Source of the DNA: Gnetum montanum
Lineage: Eukaryota > Streptophyta > Gnetopsida > Gnetales > Gnetaceae
Length of the DNA: 64,000 bases
Reading direction: 5' to 3'
Assembly: GCA_015680685.1 (NCBI GenBank)
Contig: MNCI01027262.1
Coordinates: 1,717,580-1,781,579, forward strand
Shown here: positions 1 through 12,119 of the stretch, piece after piece
Numbering within the stretch: the stretch's first letter is position 1
Layout of the letters: each line of letters starts with the position of its first letter
Position numbers and translations under genes: made by a program
The notes under the pieces: model-generated
Told to the model about the DNA's origin: nothing
What the model saw: the letters and a program-made list of their open reading frames with translations, nothing else
Databases searched by the model: none

Positions 1-2021
1 TGCATAAACTTAATTAAGGAGTCTATGGGCCCCATAATCTATTAATGGTTATGAAAATATAAGGACCAACCAAAAAGAATCTATCCAAGAATTTCAGCAC
101 ATCAAACTAAGATATTGAGCATAACATGAAAACTGGTAGTGAGGTGAGTTATGGGTAACATAGATGAATGACCGAGAATGTGGGATGGAATCCCAAATTG
201 AGGTCATAAGAGGTCCCTTGTGGAGTTTCTATTTAAAATAACCCAAGAAGATCCATCCTTAGTCCAAATCAAAACTAATCACTTTCAATGACCTCGCATT
301 ACCACTCCAAGAATGATCCACCCCCTCAAGACACAAAAGTGCTTCCATAAAATGACCACCATTCCATAAAGAACAGAAAGGAGAAGTAGAAAGTAAGAGA
401 AAGATTTAGTTAGAGGGGACCTTCAAGCATAGGTAACATGTCTTTCTAGTCTCATAAATAGTACTTTTAGCCCATTTTATGTATCTAAGGAATGTGCTTT
501 GAATTTCCATTATGTTTATTTCTTCTTCTTTTTTCAATGGGAACCACACCATGCAAAGACTTAATTTAACTTCCTATTATTGATCAACACAAAATGGTGA
601 GATGTCAAAGAAAACACTTAAGCAATCAAATAAGTAGAAGAGTACAAAGAGTTTTGAGTTCCCTTGAAGTCACACCCTATGCAAACCTTTGAATCCTACC
701 CAATTTTGGAAACTACTAAGGTCAAAAATTAATTAAAAGTTTGTTTCATGAAAAGAGACCTTAAACTTCCGAAACAAGGAAAACCATAGAGTTTTTGAAT
801 GGGTGGATGACATGGACTCACTACCTATTCCATGAAATATAAACCATTTCTTAGCCATTAGACATCATAATTCAAAAATGGAAACTAGACATTAGCAATC
901 AAATCATTAAGCACAAATCACCTTTAGTAAATAGCAACATGGCACTATGCTTGGTGATAATAAAGCACTTTTATTAGCAAAAATAACAAAAAGGCATATA
1001 AAAAATAAAGTAAAATATATAAGTATAAAATATTTAAGAAAGATAAAACATACTAACAATGTTGTAAAACAAAAATTGAGAAAATTAATAGAATAAAAAC
1101 CAAAAAAAGGGGTAAAAATCCACAAAGTGTAAAACAAAAAATTGAAAAACTAAGGAGAAATGTACATGGTCAACATAAATAGCCATCTCCCCCATGACTA
1201 AGTTGAAAGGAGTAGACATGGAATATAGAGTGTGGTTGTCCATCCAATGAGGTATTCATTACATTTATTTTCTTTGGCAAAAGGAAAGGTTTCACTTGTG
1301 GGATGTTAACCAATTCCTTTTTGTTTGGGCTTTCAATTTTTAAAATTAACATGGCCCTAGAAGGAAAGGTTTCTTATATTATATAAGGTCCCTTCAACAA
1401 CATTTGGAACTTTGTTTTTTGGGCTACATGTATGGGGTTCCAATAAAAAACCTTATCTCCAGGTTAAAATTTTACTTTCCATATTCTAAGGTCATCACGC
1501 TTCTTGTTGTATACATTGTGCACTTCACTCAAAGATAGGGCCATTGATCAGTATTCATCTAGCACATTCAGGTTGATCAATATTTCTCTTTGTGCTAGGC
1601 TCACATCAAGGTTCAAGTCACAAGTTTTTGAAAGTGTATGGAATTCGAATTGGACTATAAGTGTTTGAAGTTTTTCATACACTAGCTCATAGAGAGAGTA
1701 GCATATGAGGAGTTTCCACGTGGAGCAATATGACCAAAGGATATCATTGAATTTTGTGCTCCAGTCTCTCCTGTATTTACTTACAATCCTTGTTAGCATC
1801 TTTTTGATCTTCCTATTGGTGACTTTTTCTTGACCATTGGATTAGGGGTGATAGGGTGTTATTAATTTATGTTCCACCCCTAAGTGTTTCATCAACTTCC
1901 GAAAGGTGGAACCTGTAAAATGGGTTTCATTGTCAGAAATTAGTGCACGTAGCACATCAAACTTGTTTACAATATGTTGTTATACAAATTAAGTAGTAAT
2001 GGATGATGTACAATCAATGAT
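1..2021 (-). mobile_element. H1 Athila-like element: integrase C-terminal part and 3' untranslated region
   Basis: This is the downstream end of a minus-strand Ty3/gypsy element whose 3' LTR lies before base 1. From about 2,016 down to 1,540 the minus strand reads as the end of the integrase core and its C-terminal domain, including the 'SKYRRDWSTKFND' type motif near 1,740-1,790. That motif is seen again in element E near 60,900. From about 1,210 to 1 it is AT-rich 3' untranslated sequence homologous to 4,000-5,030 (A1) and 63,075-64,000 (A2), including a shared segment around 'accacaccatgcaaagactt'. The first half of this integrase continues at 9,346-9,750; insertion of A1 split it. Several stops are present, so it is not functional. 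Confidence 0.75.
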
Positions 2022-2894
2022 TGATGAGTGGCGAGGTACCCCTACACTCAACCATACAAAAGGAGCATGGCACACACAATCTGGTCAAACTCCGTAGACT
2101 AAATGCCTAAATGCCGCAAGGAACACATGGGGTTAATTAATCGTTGTCTTCCTAGACTTACTTGTTGTTGTCACGGTGTATGGTTAAGTATGTCCAAGGT
2201 ATATGATTTTTTTGGTCTTTTCTGGTTTATCTCCTATGCTAAAACTAACTCTAACTACAACACTAAGTCCTAGCATTAGCATTCGTTCCCACTTGCCGTA
2301 CACACCTTGAACTATGCAACTGTGGCTACCAAACGCTAATCATTACTGGAATTACCACACGTAACGCATGTGCTAGAAGTGTTCATACTGAGGCACCTAA
2401 CTAGCCTAAGTGTGACAAGCAGCCGATTCCTTGACTATCCATACACATTCGTAGATGCTCGTAATCAAGTCGTACTTGTCCCACGTTCTAGGAGATAAGG
2501 GTGAGAGAATCTAATCGTGATGAGTAGCCAATTCCTTGGCTAGCTGTACACATTTGTCAATGCTTGTAACCAAGTTGTACTCATGTCACGTTACTAGGAA
2601 AGCAATAAATAACATTAAATAAACCTATCCATGTACTGCAAGGTTTATCCACAAAGCTCATCTTTATTGTCGTACACAACTTGCGTTCAGGTACAAAGCT
2701 GCTCGAATAAATAACCGTTCACTTGGGGGACTCCTATTATGGGCACATGGAAAATATTCTATCTCTGGGGTGATCAATCCACCAGAGCTTCGCTACTTCT
2801 AGCCTAGGATGTCAAATGAGGGGAGTGCCGCCTCTTATTTATAGATTTGGCGGCAGACCGCGATATCGTGGCTTGTGCATATCGCGTCTTATCA
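2022..2894 (-). repeat. A1 3' LTR
   Basis: 873 bp, starting TGATGAGTGG and ending TTATCA on the plus strand. In element orientation a TATA box (TCTATAAATAAG) lies at 2,834-2,845. Upstream of it is a short U3 carrying the palindrome core CGATATCG. The R/U5 part holds two copies of a 'gccgattccttg...' repeat, near 2,424 and 2,528. Compared with the right LTR it lacks about 70-90 bp of the palindromic U3 block. Confidence 0.88.
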
Positions 2895-2906
2895 TACCCC
2901 CATGAC
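2895..2906 (-). other. A1 polypurine tract
   Basis: The plus-strand sequence 'tacccccatgac' reads GTCATGGGGGTA on the minus strand, immediately before the TG of the 3' LTR. The same tract adjoins the B1 LTR (15,271) and the A2 LTR (62,120). Confidence 0.7.
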
Positions 2907-5030
2907 TGAATGAAAACTCGTCCTCGAGTTCCTTACAATAATATTAGGTAGGTATGGCATTATTGAGGGGAATGGAACTAATGGGATGACATGTGAACAG
3001 ATCATTATTACAAGACTTGACAAACTAGTGTTCATGACAACAAGGGTGAATACCTTATTATAATGACATTAGGCCACATTTGGCAGCTAAGAGAAAAGAG
3101 GGGAGAGAAGAGAAGAGAAGAGAAGAGAAGAAGAGAGAAGAGTCTTGCTACTGCCAATGCCTAGATTGTGCCTTCCATTGTCCATCTGTAAGTGCATCAT
3201 CAATTCTGCTCCTTGCATAGCTGCTTCAGCGCTGCTCTATTCGAGGTGTTTGCTCCAGATCCAATTCATTGTTGTATGATTTCCATCTGCACACACAACA
3301 CAATCATATATTAGCAAGGGTAATTGAATCATTAAGTAATTGATACCTTGCTTCGGTGTAAGTCCATTAGCTAGGTTGTGGTATGGCTGATATGGATCTA
3401 GGAAGATGTAATTGATGACTACAGAAGGTGTAGGGGTTAGGAAGAGAAACAAAAAAATTTGGGGCTTAGGAGAAAAATCGAAAAATTAGGCCCCATACCC
3501 CCATAACTAATCACAAACCTTCGGTAGCGAAAGAATGGAGAAAGAAAAGGAGTAAGGTAGAGAGATAAAAATGGACAACTAGGACATCGATAAAAGAGAT
3601 GTCAAGATGGAAATGAACAAAATAAAATCAATTGCAAAATGTTAAGGAAAAGAAGTTAACTAATGTTCCAAATAGGAATGTCATTGGGTCCTCCCCAAAG
3701 TAGGCTCATGCCCTTTAATGCCCTAACAAACCCACATTCAAAGAGTTCGTAGGCTCTGGGAAATGTTCTTTGGAACAAGAGTTAAAGTCTTAACTGGAAG
3801 AATTTACCAAAAAGAGAACAATGCATCAACCAAAATATATACACTAATGATACAACCGGAAATGAGGTGAATAATGGAGAGAAGGATGCAGAGAAGAGAA
3901 TGGAATGGAATCCCAAGAACAAGGTGGTGTACAGCCCCTTGTGTGTTTGATGATTAATGTGACTTGGCAAATCTCATTCCAACTCTGAGCTTAAACCAAC
4001 CACTTCCAGTGACTTCACATCAATGTAGTTGGTTAAACCATCCACTCGGATACGAGGATGCATCTTCGAAGAGCCACCACCATTCTGATGAAACAAAGGA
4101 GACAATGGGAAGCGAGAAGGGCCTTAGTTAGAGGGAACACTTTTGGTTCCATAACCAGTGCTTGCAGCCCAAATTTTATTTCTTCTAAGGGGTGTGCTTT
4201 GAATCCTCACTTTGGTGTTTGTTTTTTTATTTTTTTATTTTTATTTTTGCTTTTTGTGTTTTGTATTTTTATGCGTGGGGACCACACCATGCAAAGACTT
4301 CTTATTTTTATTATCTCAGCTTCCAATAATTGGGTAATATTGGAACGGTAAGAAAACTCAAGAAGAAAACATCCAAGAACCCAAGTGAATGACCAACACA
4401 AAAGCATCAAGTTTCCTTGAAGTCACACCCTTTGCAAACCTTGAGTCCTTCCTTAGTTTGAGAAATACCCAGTCACCAATTCATTAAAGTTCTTATTAGG
4501 AGGGAACTGTACATTTCCAAGCCAAGAGAAACCATAGAATTTGATGGATGGATGGATGAAGTGAACTCATTGCCTGCCATATCAAAAGAAACATACCTTA
4601 GTATCAACATTGTAACTTAAAGGTAAAAACCAAACCATAGCAATTAACAAAAAACAATTCATACCATCAGCCTGAACACTTATTATGAAACAAACTTACA
4701 TGGTGGATGGCACACACACACACACACACAATAGAAAAAGTATAACGATGGTGTAAAACAAAAAACAAGAAAAGTTAAAGAAAGTGTAAAACAAAAATAG
4801 AAAAAGTTAAAGAAATTTGTAAAACAAAAATATGTAAAACAAAAACGTTGTAAAACAAAAATGTGTAAAACAAAAATTGAAAAAGAACTAAGGGCCACAT
4901 ATGATTAGCGTAGGTGGCCATCTCCCCCATGACTAAGTTGTAAGGAAGAGATCCAAAATAATGAGTGTCTATTGGAATTTCTTAGAAGTGCCCAACTTCC
5001 CCCAATTGATGATCTTAAGTTGAGGGGTGG
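2907..5030 (-). other. A1 3' untranslated region with simple repeats
   Basis: No coding region is recognised. It contains an (AGAAG)n tract at about 3,100-3,142, a (CA)10 tract at 4,711-4,730 and a string of 'gtaaaacaaaaa' units at about 4,745-4,880. The 4,000-5,030 part aligns with the 3' region of H1 (1-1,210) and with A2 (63,075-64,000). The short reading frames on both strands here come from low-complexity sequence. Confidence 0.6.
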
Positions 5031-5279
5031 AAGTTGGCGACGATCACGTTCCAATGTGTCTATGCCACGGTTGTTGGCATGAGTTTCCTCAGTTCGTTTC
5101 ATACATATTTATCTACTCTTACGAGTAGCTGTCAACCACGGGGTGCCTACTACTTCTTGTGTGGTTGCTACATACATGCATCTTTGTTTCTCATTCTCAT
5201 ATGCACACCTCTCACATGGAGACATTTCCTCCATGTCATCACCCGATGAATCACTATATGTGATGCATGGAACTTTCTT

Positions 5280-5790
5280 CTTCTTGATCTTTCAATAAAT
5301 GTTTATCTTAGAAATTTTGATGGAAAGATCATGAATTCCTAGGTACGCGTCTACGGTGCTTAGCCACGGTCTTCCTATTATAATGGGGAATCCCCCTTCG
5401 TTGTTAACTTCGATCACCAGGAAATCGGCTGGGTATGACCACCCACACACAGTGGTGATAATGTCCTCCACCAATCCTAAGGGAATGGTGATGGATTGCT
5501 TTGCCAGCTCTAGTTGTATGTTACTCTTCTTAAGTTGTCATAGGTTCTAGGCATGATACATCTTTTGCGAAATTAAGTTGACTCCAGAACTTGAGTCAAG
5601 ATGAGCTCGATGCGGTGCATTTTTGGTGATTTGTAAATGAATTAAGGGGTTCCCAAGGTCAAGTAGTTTCCTGAGAAGGTGGCTCACCTTTATCCAATCA
5701 GTTATGATATGTGTTAACATAACCGTATGCATTACACTTTGTTGGACTGAAGGGTTCTCCGAAGCGTTAGTGGTTAGAGGCCTATACATG
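5280..5790 (-). pseudogene. A1 retropepsin-like protease remnant
   Basis: The minus strand reads as an aspartic protease of the Ty3/gypsy Gag-Pro type. An active-site-like LDSSSG motif at about 5,580-5,600 is followed by 'VNLIS', and farther on by 'GRPWLST', which resembles the conserved segment before the C-terminal part of plant retrotransposon proteases. The same order is seen in H1 (LDSGS near 11,980) and E (LDSSS near 57,990). Stops break the frame between the two halves. The sequence then joins directly to a 3'-type region at about 5,100-5,030, where RT, RNase H and integrase would be expected. Confidence 0.65.
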
Positions 5791-5889
5791 TACCCAACTG
5801 CTTGTTGTTGTGAGAGTTTATCTGGGCTCCTAGTTCTAAAGAACAGTCTCTTCTTTGTACAGTTATTAGAACTAGCACCTGGTTGGATA

Positions 5890-8243
5890 TTTATATGCTA
5901 AATATTTATAGCTCTTGTGGCATGACGTTGCTGCGGTTGGGTAGGTAATTCCCCTTGCATTGTTGGAATAGGTTGTATGGGAGCTACAGGTGGAAGAGAT
6001 GCGGGTGGAGTTAGAGGATGGACTGAATGTGAGATGACTCCCGGAGGAGAAGGACTCCTCCTAAAGTACTCCCGAACTTGGTAGTGATGGTGAGGAGTAG
6101 TGTGACCCATAGAGTCACCTGGAGAAACTGGCTGCTGCACATAATAACTGTAAGGATCGGGCTGCTGGTAAGGGTATTGATGTGTTGGCGGTGGCATCCC
6201 CCATGACTATGGGTATTACCACTGTTGATGTTGTCCAATAGGCTATAGAGGCATTCCACTTAGGTAATATGTTAAGGGTTGGTGGAACTGCCTTGGGTTA
6301 CCTTGTGGATAAGGTAACCTTCGGGGTGTTTGCCATTACTTAAGTCTTGGATTTAATGCATACAACCTAGACTCCTACAGATGTGAGATAATTGGGCAAC
6401 ATCCATTAGGATGGTCATAGTAGCAGACCTCACATCCACTATCATCATTTGAATCAAAATTCATAGCCTCATTGGAGATAGGAATTTTTCCCTTACCCTT
6501 GTTATGTGCAGGGCTTAAGTTTCTCCGCTTGGTTTTTCCTTTGTCACTACATTGTTCTACCTTAGACTCTTCTACGATTTTTAAGACTGTTTCTATTCTT
6601 GAGTCTAAGGAATCCTACATTTGGTCTACCTTAGCTGATACCTCGGTTGTTAACTTTTGGATCGGTAAGATTTTCTGATTCACCAACTCTTCGAGTGGTG
6701 ACTCATCCTCCTCATCATAGAATTTCACTCCCTTCTTGCAAAGGGAGGGATCGCGGTTGTATTCTTCCGCACTTTCCCTCTTACGTAGCTCACCCTCTTC
6801 TTGCACTACTTGTTCCAACAAACTTTCAACTTCATGGGCTCTCAGTTGGAAAAGTATCCCTTGGGCGTAATTCCCAAGAGTTCTTCTCGTTTCATTTCTT
6901 AGCCCATCCAAAATGTGGCAAAGTTGATCCCGCTTAGCGTACCCATGGCCCAGGCAACGATGTAGCAGTGTATAGTAATGGGTCATGGGAGCATCCAAGG
7001 GTTCATAAGCACCTTGTTTCTAGCCTTGGATCTGCTTATGCAAATTGGACACTCTGGAGTATGTCTGATATTTGTTGTTGAACAGTTCAAGCATTGTACT
7101 CTAGCTCCTAATGGTTTTCGGTTCTAAGGACCGGTACCAGCTCTCTGCTTCTTTAGTGAGTGTCCTTGGGAACAACTTAAGCTTTTTCCACTCATTATCT
7201 ATATTTTGCAAGGCACAGGCATCGTGGAATGCCTGTAAATGATGTTAAGGATCAGTGTTGTATCCCCCTACAAAACGTGGGATATTATTTATGTCCAAAT
7301 GCTTGATCCTGCTATCTTTTAAGTGCCTTGTGGGGATCCTAACTACCTCTGTGATGTTTAGCATGCTTCGAGTTATGAGTAGGGGTTCGTCATGATCATC
7401 CCTATCATGATGTCTATGATGTCTTCGTGGTGGTTCCCTGCTCTCCCTACGTTCTTGCCCTTGTCCTAACTCCTCTCGATCTTCCTATCGAGGTCTTTCA
7501 TCTTCCTTACTTTTACCCTCTCCGTTGTTTTCACGATGGTTGCACCTAGATGTGGAAGGAGAGTGTGAATGATGAGATGCAGTAGAAGAGGAATGGGATC
7601 CATCACCATGGTGATGTTTCTTACCTTCTCTTCGGCTCCTTCAGCCCCAATCGTTATAACTCTCTAAGTGTCCATCCTTAGTGTGAGTGGTTGTTCTTGT
7701 CGTGAACAGTTGGTGCTTATGGGGATCAAAGCCAGTAGCATGTACAGTTAATCGAAGGCCCTGATGCCTAACCTCTTCACCATTGTGAAGAGGAGGAACA
7801 TTTTTTTCTAAGAAACCCATTGTGAGGGGTTCCTCATTTCCTATTTCACTAAGGACATGGGGGACCTTGTCCTTCAACAATGAATGTTGGCTCTCCTGCC
7901 TTTCGTCCCGAATACATTGGGCAGTGGTGGGATGATAATCCCTTGTGTCAAAGTCATCCATAATGTATTCCGCAAATAGTTCTTGCATGCCAATCTATGC
8001 TAGGGCACGGAAAAGCATGTTAGGGACTAATCGATCTGGGGGTAACACAATGTTACCTTGCAAATCTCTCCACCGCAGTTGTTCATCTTGATGGAGAATA
8101 AAAGTAAAATTAGGCATATACTCATCGGGATGAGTATATGTCACCTTATATTGCTAAGGACTTGGCTAGTTCAGGTTATGTGTATGTCACTGACTGTCTT
8201 CCGTGTTATCCTTAGGTGAGTTAACCTTATGAGAAGAAGCCAT
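5890..8243 (-). pseudogene. A1 gag
   Basis: The minus-strand gag begins at an ATG at 8,243 ('MASSHK'), the counterpart of the H1 start at 20,430. The best-preserved open part is 6,615-6,998. It follows a capsid-like segment with 'NNIPRFVGGYN' and 'LFPRTLTKEAESWYRSL', typical of plant Ty3 Gag. A cysteine/histidine motif C-x2-C-x3-H-P-x-G-x-C lies near 6,400-6,440. The C-terminal part, about 5,900-6,200, is rich in P, Q, Y and H. Scattered stops (mostly at former Q and W codons) inactivate it. Gag would form the particle that packages element RNA. It is the only extended coding potential in A1 apart from the protease remnant. Confidence 0.7.
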
Positions 8244-8365
8244 TTTATTGGTGTGCTATTCATCGTTATATATGTTCTTATTTAACTAATTAACCCAAAG
8301 GTTTGTTAAGGCTCACAAAGATGTGAAAGATGTCCTAATGTTCTAATTGGTGTACAAACACTTAG

Positions 8366-8384
8366 TCCCTGGCAACGGCACCAA
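8366..8384 (-). other. A1 primer-binding site
   Basis: The minus strand reads TTGGTGCCGTTGCCAGGGA directly after the 5' LTR end. This matches the tRNA-complementary site type used by plant Athila/Tat elements (TGGCGCCGTTGCC...). I have not assigned the tRNA. Confidence 0.75.
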
Positions 8385-9345
8385 TGATGAGTGGTGAGGT
8401 ACCCATACACTCAACCATATGAAATGAGCATAGCACACGTGATCTGGTCAAACTCCGCAGACTAAATGCCTAAACGCCGCAAGGAACACTTGGGGTTAAT
8501 TAATCGTTGTCTTCCTAGAGTTACTTTTTGTTCTCACGGTGTATGGTTAAGTAAGTCCAAGGTATATGATTTTTTTGGTCTTTTCTGGTTTATCTCCTAT
8601 GCTAAGGGGTGAAGGGTTGAGAGACTAAAACTAACTCTAACTACAACACTAAGTCCTAGCGTCAGCATCTGTTCCCACTTGTCGTACACACCTTGAACTA
8701 TGCAACTGTGGCTACCAAACGCTAATCATTATTGGGATTACCACATGTAATACACGTGCTCAAAGCGGTCGTACTAAGACACCTAACTAGCCTAAGTGTG
8801 ACAAGCAGCTGATTCCTTGACTAGCTGTACACATCGGTAGATGCTCGTAATCAAGTCGTACTTGTCCCATGTTCTAGGAGATAAGGGTGAGAGAATCTAA
8901 TCGCGATGAGTAGCCGATTCCTTAGCTAGCTGTACACATTCGTCAATGCTCGTAACGAAGTTGTACTCATGCCACATTACTAGAAAAGCAATAAATAACA
9001 TTAAATAAACCTATCCATGTACTACAAGGTTTATCCACAAAGCTCATCTTTATTGTCATACACAACTTGCGTTCAGGCACAAAGCTGCTCGAATAAAGAA
9101 CCGTTCACTTGGGGGACTCCTACTGCGGGCACATGGAAAATATTCTATCTTTGGGGTGATCAATCCACCAGAGCTTTGCTACTTTTAGCCTAGGATGTCA
9201 ACTGAGGGGAGTGCTACCTCTTATTTATAGATTCGGCGGTGGACCGCAATATCGCGTACACGATATCATAGGGAACGATGCGATATCGTGGCGGCTGCGA
9301 TATCGCATACGCGATATCACGGCTTGTGCATATCGCATCTCATCA
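8385..9345 (-). repeat. A1 5' LTR
   Basis: 961 bp, TGATGAGTGG...CATCA on the plus strand. The TATA box on the minus strand is at about 9,230-9,241. The U3 (9,242-9,345) contains at least four copies of a GCGATATCGC-type palindrome with variants, which is more than the 3' LTR has. Confidence 0.88.
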
Positions 9346-9800
9346 ATGATGGTTGTAACTTCTACCCATTTGGTGTAATAGTCAATTGCTAAAATGATGT
9401 GTGCCTTTTCATTGGACATGGATGTGATGGGACCCATGAAGTTTATGTCCCATATGTTAAAGGGCTCTAGTGGTTCAATCCACTATTGAGGATGCTTCAT
9501 TAGAATGGTCATCCCACCATCTCATTGACACCATTCATAGGATCGAACAAACTAGTGGACATCCTTGAAGATTATAGGCCAATAGTATCCTACCATTAGG
9601 ATTTCTATGGCTATGTATCTCCCCACATAGTGGCCTTTGTAAGGGCCTTCATGAGCATCTTGGAGAACATGCAATTGGTCTACATCAAGGACACACCAAC
9701 GAACCATATCATCGATGCACACCTTGTAAAGTTGTTCATTAATTTCCATGAAGTACTTAGCCCAATGAAGAAACTATTGTTTCTTCCTAAGATCCAGATT
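9346..9800 (-). pseudogene. H1 integrase, N-terminal half
   Basis: The minus strand reads an HHCC-type zinc domain ('HEGPYKGHY', 'GYYWP', about 9,560-9,660). It is followed by the start of the catalytic core, with 'MGPITS' and 'DYYTKWVEV' (about 9,350-9,440). The reading breaks at 9,346, where A1 was inserted, and resumes at 2,016. Confidence 0.7.
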
Positions 9801-9989
9801 TTGTGGCATCTCCTCAGTAAGAAGGTAAGGATGCCATCATACAATTTTGATTTGATGGCCACTTGGTCATTTATTGATTTTATAAAGAGGAGTTCATCTA
9901 AAAATTGATCAAAGAGGTAGTTCTCCTCCTATTTATTATTCCATCTTAACTAAGAGATATGGTTAATAACTGCATTCTCAATCCCTTTT

Positions 9990-10480
9990 CAGTCTATCAT
10001 TATGAGATCAAATTCCTATAAGATCAAGAGCCACCATATGATACAAGGGCTCATCATTGACTTGTTCATTAGGAAGAGGATGACACTATGATTTTTGTAC
10101 ATAAACACTTTATAGTCAAGCACATAGTATGTGAACTTTTCAAGAGCACACCCACTACCATTTGTTCTTTCTTAGTTGTGGTGTAATTCAACTATGCACC
10201 CACAATGCCTCAACTCACACAGTTGATGTAATATGGACATTTCTTATCATCCAACTATGTAAGCATGGCTCCCATGGCATAATTAGATGCATCTATCATT
10301 ATATAAAATGATCTAGACTAGTCTAGTGCCCATAGAATTGGAGTTTCCACAAGTTTTTCCTTTAGCTGTTGGAATGCATGTTCACACTCCTTGATCCATA
10401 TGAATGAAGCATATCTCTTTGTAAGCTCAACCAATAGCTTTTTAATCTTAGAGAAATTCTCTATAAATCACTGATAGTAG
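9990..10480 (-). pseudogene. H1 RNase H
   Basis: The minus strand resembles the RNase H of Ty3 elements: 'MIDASNYAMG', 'LDDKKCPYYI' and 'LNYTTTKKE' (about 10,150-10,320). The same order appears in the fragment at 42,570-42,800 and in element E at 59,700-59,860. Several stops are present. Confidence 0.6.
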
Positions 10481-11200
10481 CCAGTGTGTCCAAGGAACTA
10501 GTTGGTGTGATTCCTTAGATGACCTTCATCTTTTTTGGGTCTACCTCAATCCTTGCCTAAGTAATTTTTTATCCCAGTACTATGCCTTCTTGGATCATCA
10601 AATGGTTTTTCTACCAATTGAGCCTAAGATTTATTTCAACACATCTTTTCAATACTTGCTTAAGGTGATCTAGGGCTTACTCAAATGTAACCCCATAGGT
10701 AAAGAAGTCATCCATAAAGACTTCTACACTACTACCAATCTACTATTGAAAAATACTAAAGACCAGGCATTGAAATGTTGTAAGGGCATTGCATAGACTA
10801 AACAACATCTTGCAATATGCAAAGTTCCCTAGGGGCTCATGAACATTATTTTGGCCTAATCTTCTAGCACAATCTAGATTTCATTATACCCACTATAACC
10901 ATCCAATAAGCTATAATAGCAATGCCTAGATATGATGTAAAACACTTGGTTCACAAATTGCAATGGAAAATGATCTTTAAATATTTTCATATTTAACAGC
11001 CTAAATTTGATGCATACCTACCACTTTCCACCCTTATTTGGCACAATTACAAGTGGGCTAACCCACTCACTATCTGCAATGAGATAGATGAACCCCACCA
11101 TGAGGAGTTGTTTTATTTCCTCTTTGATGATCTACTTCAACTTAGGGTTCAGCTACCTCTACAACTGCCTTCTTGGCTTCATGGCTAGGTTGGTGTAGAT
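10480..11200 (-). pseudogene. H1 reverse transcriptase
   Basis: The minus strand carries the RT series: 'SPLVIV' with a G-G-K-W segment (about 11,030-11,060), 'FKDHFPLQF' (about 10,965-10,990), 'LDGYSGYN' (about 10,885-10,910) and the catalytic 'FMDD' (about 10,705-10,718). The YxDD-equivalent is intact, but stops occur at former Q, W and R codons. Athila lineage is inferred from the 'KDHFP' to 'DGYSGYN' spacing and wording. Confidence 0.7.
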
Positions 11201-11549
11201 ACAATGTTGGCATATTCGTGGATCAATTCTAGTTAGTTCAAGATAGAACTAAGCAAAGGTTGTTGGCCACTTGTTGACCACCTCCAACAACTTGTCTTTT
11301 TATTTAGGAGCAAGATTTGCATTGATTATGACCAACTTGTCATTTTTTAAAAATGCATACTCCATGCTAGCTAGTAGAGTTTTTAACTCTAGGGGCTTTA
11401 GCTTGAAATTATCAAGGATTTTCAAATCTTCCCAATAAGTATCATCAACTTCATCATTAAAGAGTTGGTGATGAACTTGCTCAAGCTCAAGTTCATCCAT
11501 GTCAACAACATAAGCACATGTTAGGCTCTTAAAGGGTTCCATGCATAGT

Positions 11550-12110
11550 GTGCCACTGTTAGAGTCAACTCTCAGCCACTAGGTGCCCTCTTGTTTTATG
11601 GCTGCTACATACAGGCACCTTTAGATATCAGTTTCATGTGCACACTAATGTACTTTTAATAGACCAGATTTTCTCCATGAAATTACACACATTATCATTG
11701 TATTCCTTCTTCTCAAGTCATTCAAATTTGTTCTCCATGGAGATTATCAAGGAGAGGTCCCTGATGCCAATTCATGCATCAATAGTGCTTAACCATGCAC
11801 GTCCCATAATGATGGGATGTTGCCTTTGCAGTTTTCTACCCTAATCACTAGAAAATTAGCAGAATAGGACTACTAATCCCAAATGCATAGTGATTGACTA
11901 GTCTACTAATTCCAAATGGACATTGCTCTTCTTAAGAGGTGGTAGGTTCTAGGCCTTGTACATGTCATGGGAGATGAGATTGGCATTGGAACCAGAATCA
12001 AGAAGAACCTTGCATGGCTCATGTCTAGTGATCTATAAGTAAATAAGAGGACTTCCTAGGTTAGATCTCTTCATGGGAAGGTTGCCAACCTTGATCAAAT
12101 TAGAGACAAC
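11550..12110 (-). pseudogene. H1 retropepsin-like protease
   Basis: The minus strand reads 'LLDSGSNANLIS' (about 11,970-12,010), with an intact D-S-G active-site core, and farther on 'IIMGRAWLST' (about 11,790-11,820). Stops separate the two. It is homologous to the A1 segment at 5,280-5,790 and the E segment at 57,880-58,320. Confidence 0.65.
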
Positions 12111-12119
12111 ATGAGTTAA

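Larger units (their letters stand above)
2022..9345 (-). mobile_element. A1: non-autonomous gag-bearing LTR retrotransposon (TR-GAG type)
   Basis: A complete 7.3-kb element on the minus strand. LTRs lie at 2,022-2,894 and 8,385-9,345, flanked by the 5-bp duplication ATGAT (2,017-2,021 and 9,346-9,350). The polypurine tract abuts the left LTR and the primer-binding site abuts the right LTR, which fixes the orientation. Inside are gag and a protease-like segment, but no reverse transcriptase, RNase H or integrase. Its 3' region is homologous to that of H1, so it looks like a pol-deleted relative that would need enzymes in trans. It inserted into the integrase gene of H1. TR-GAG elements are a known class of non-autonomous plant elements; placing A1 in it is my inference. 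Confidence 0.85.
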
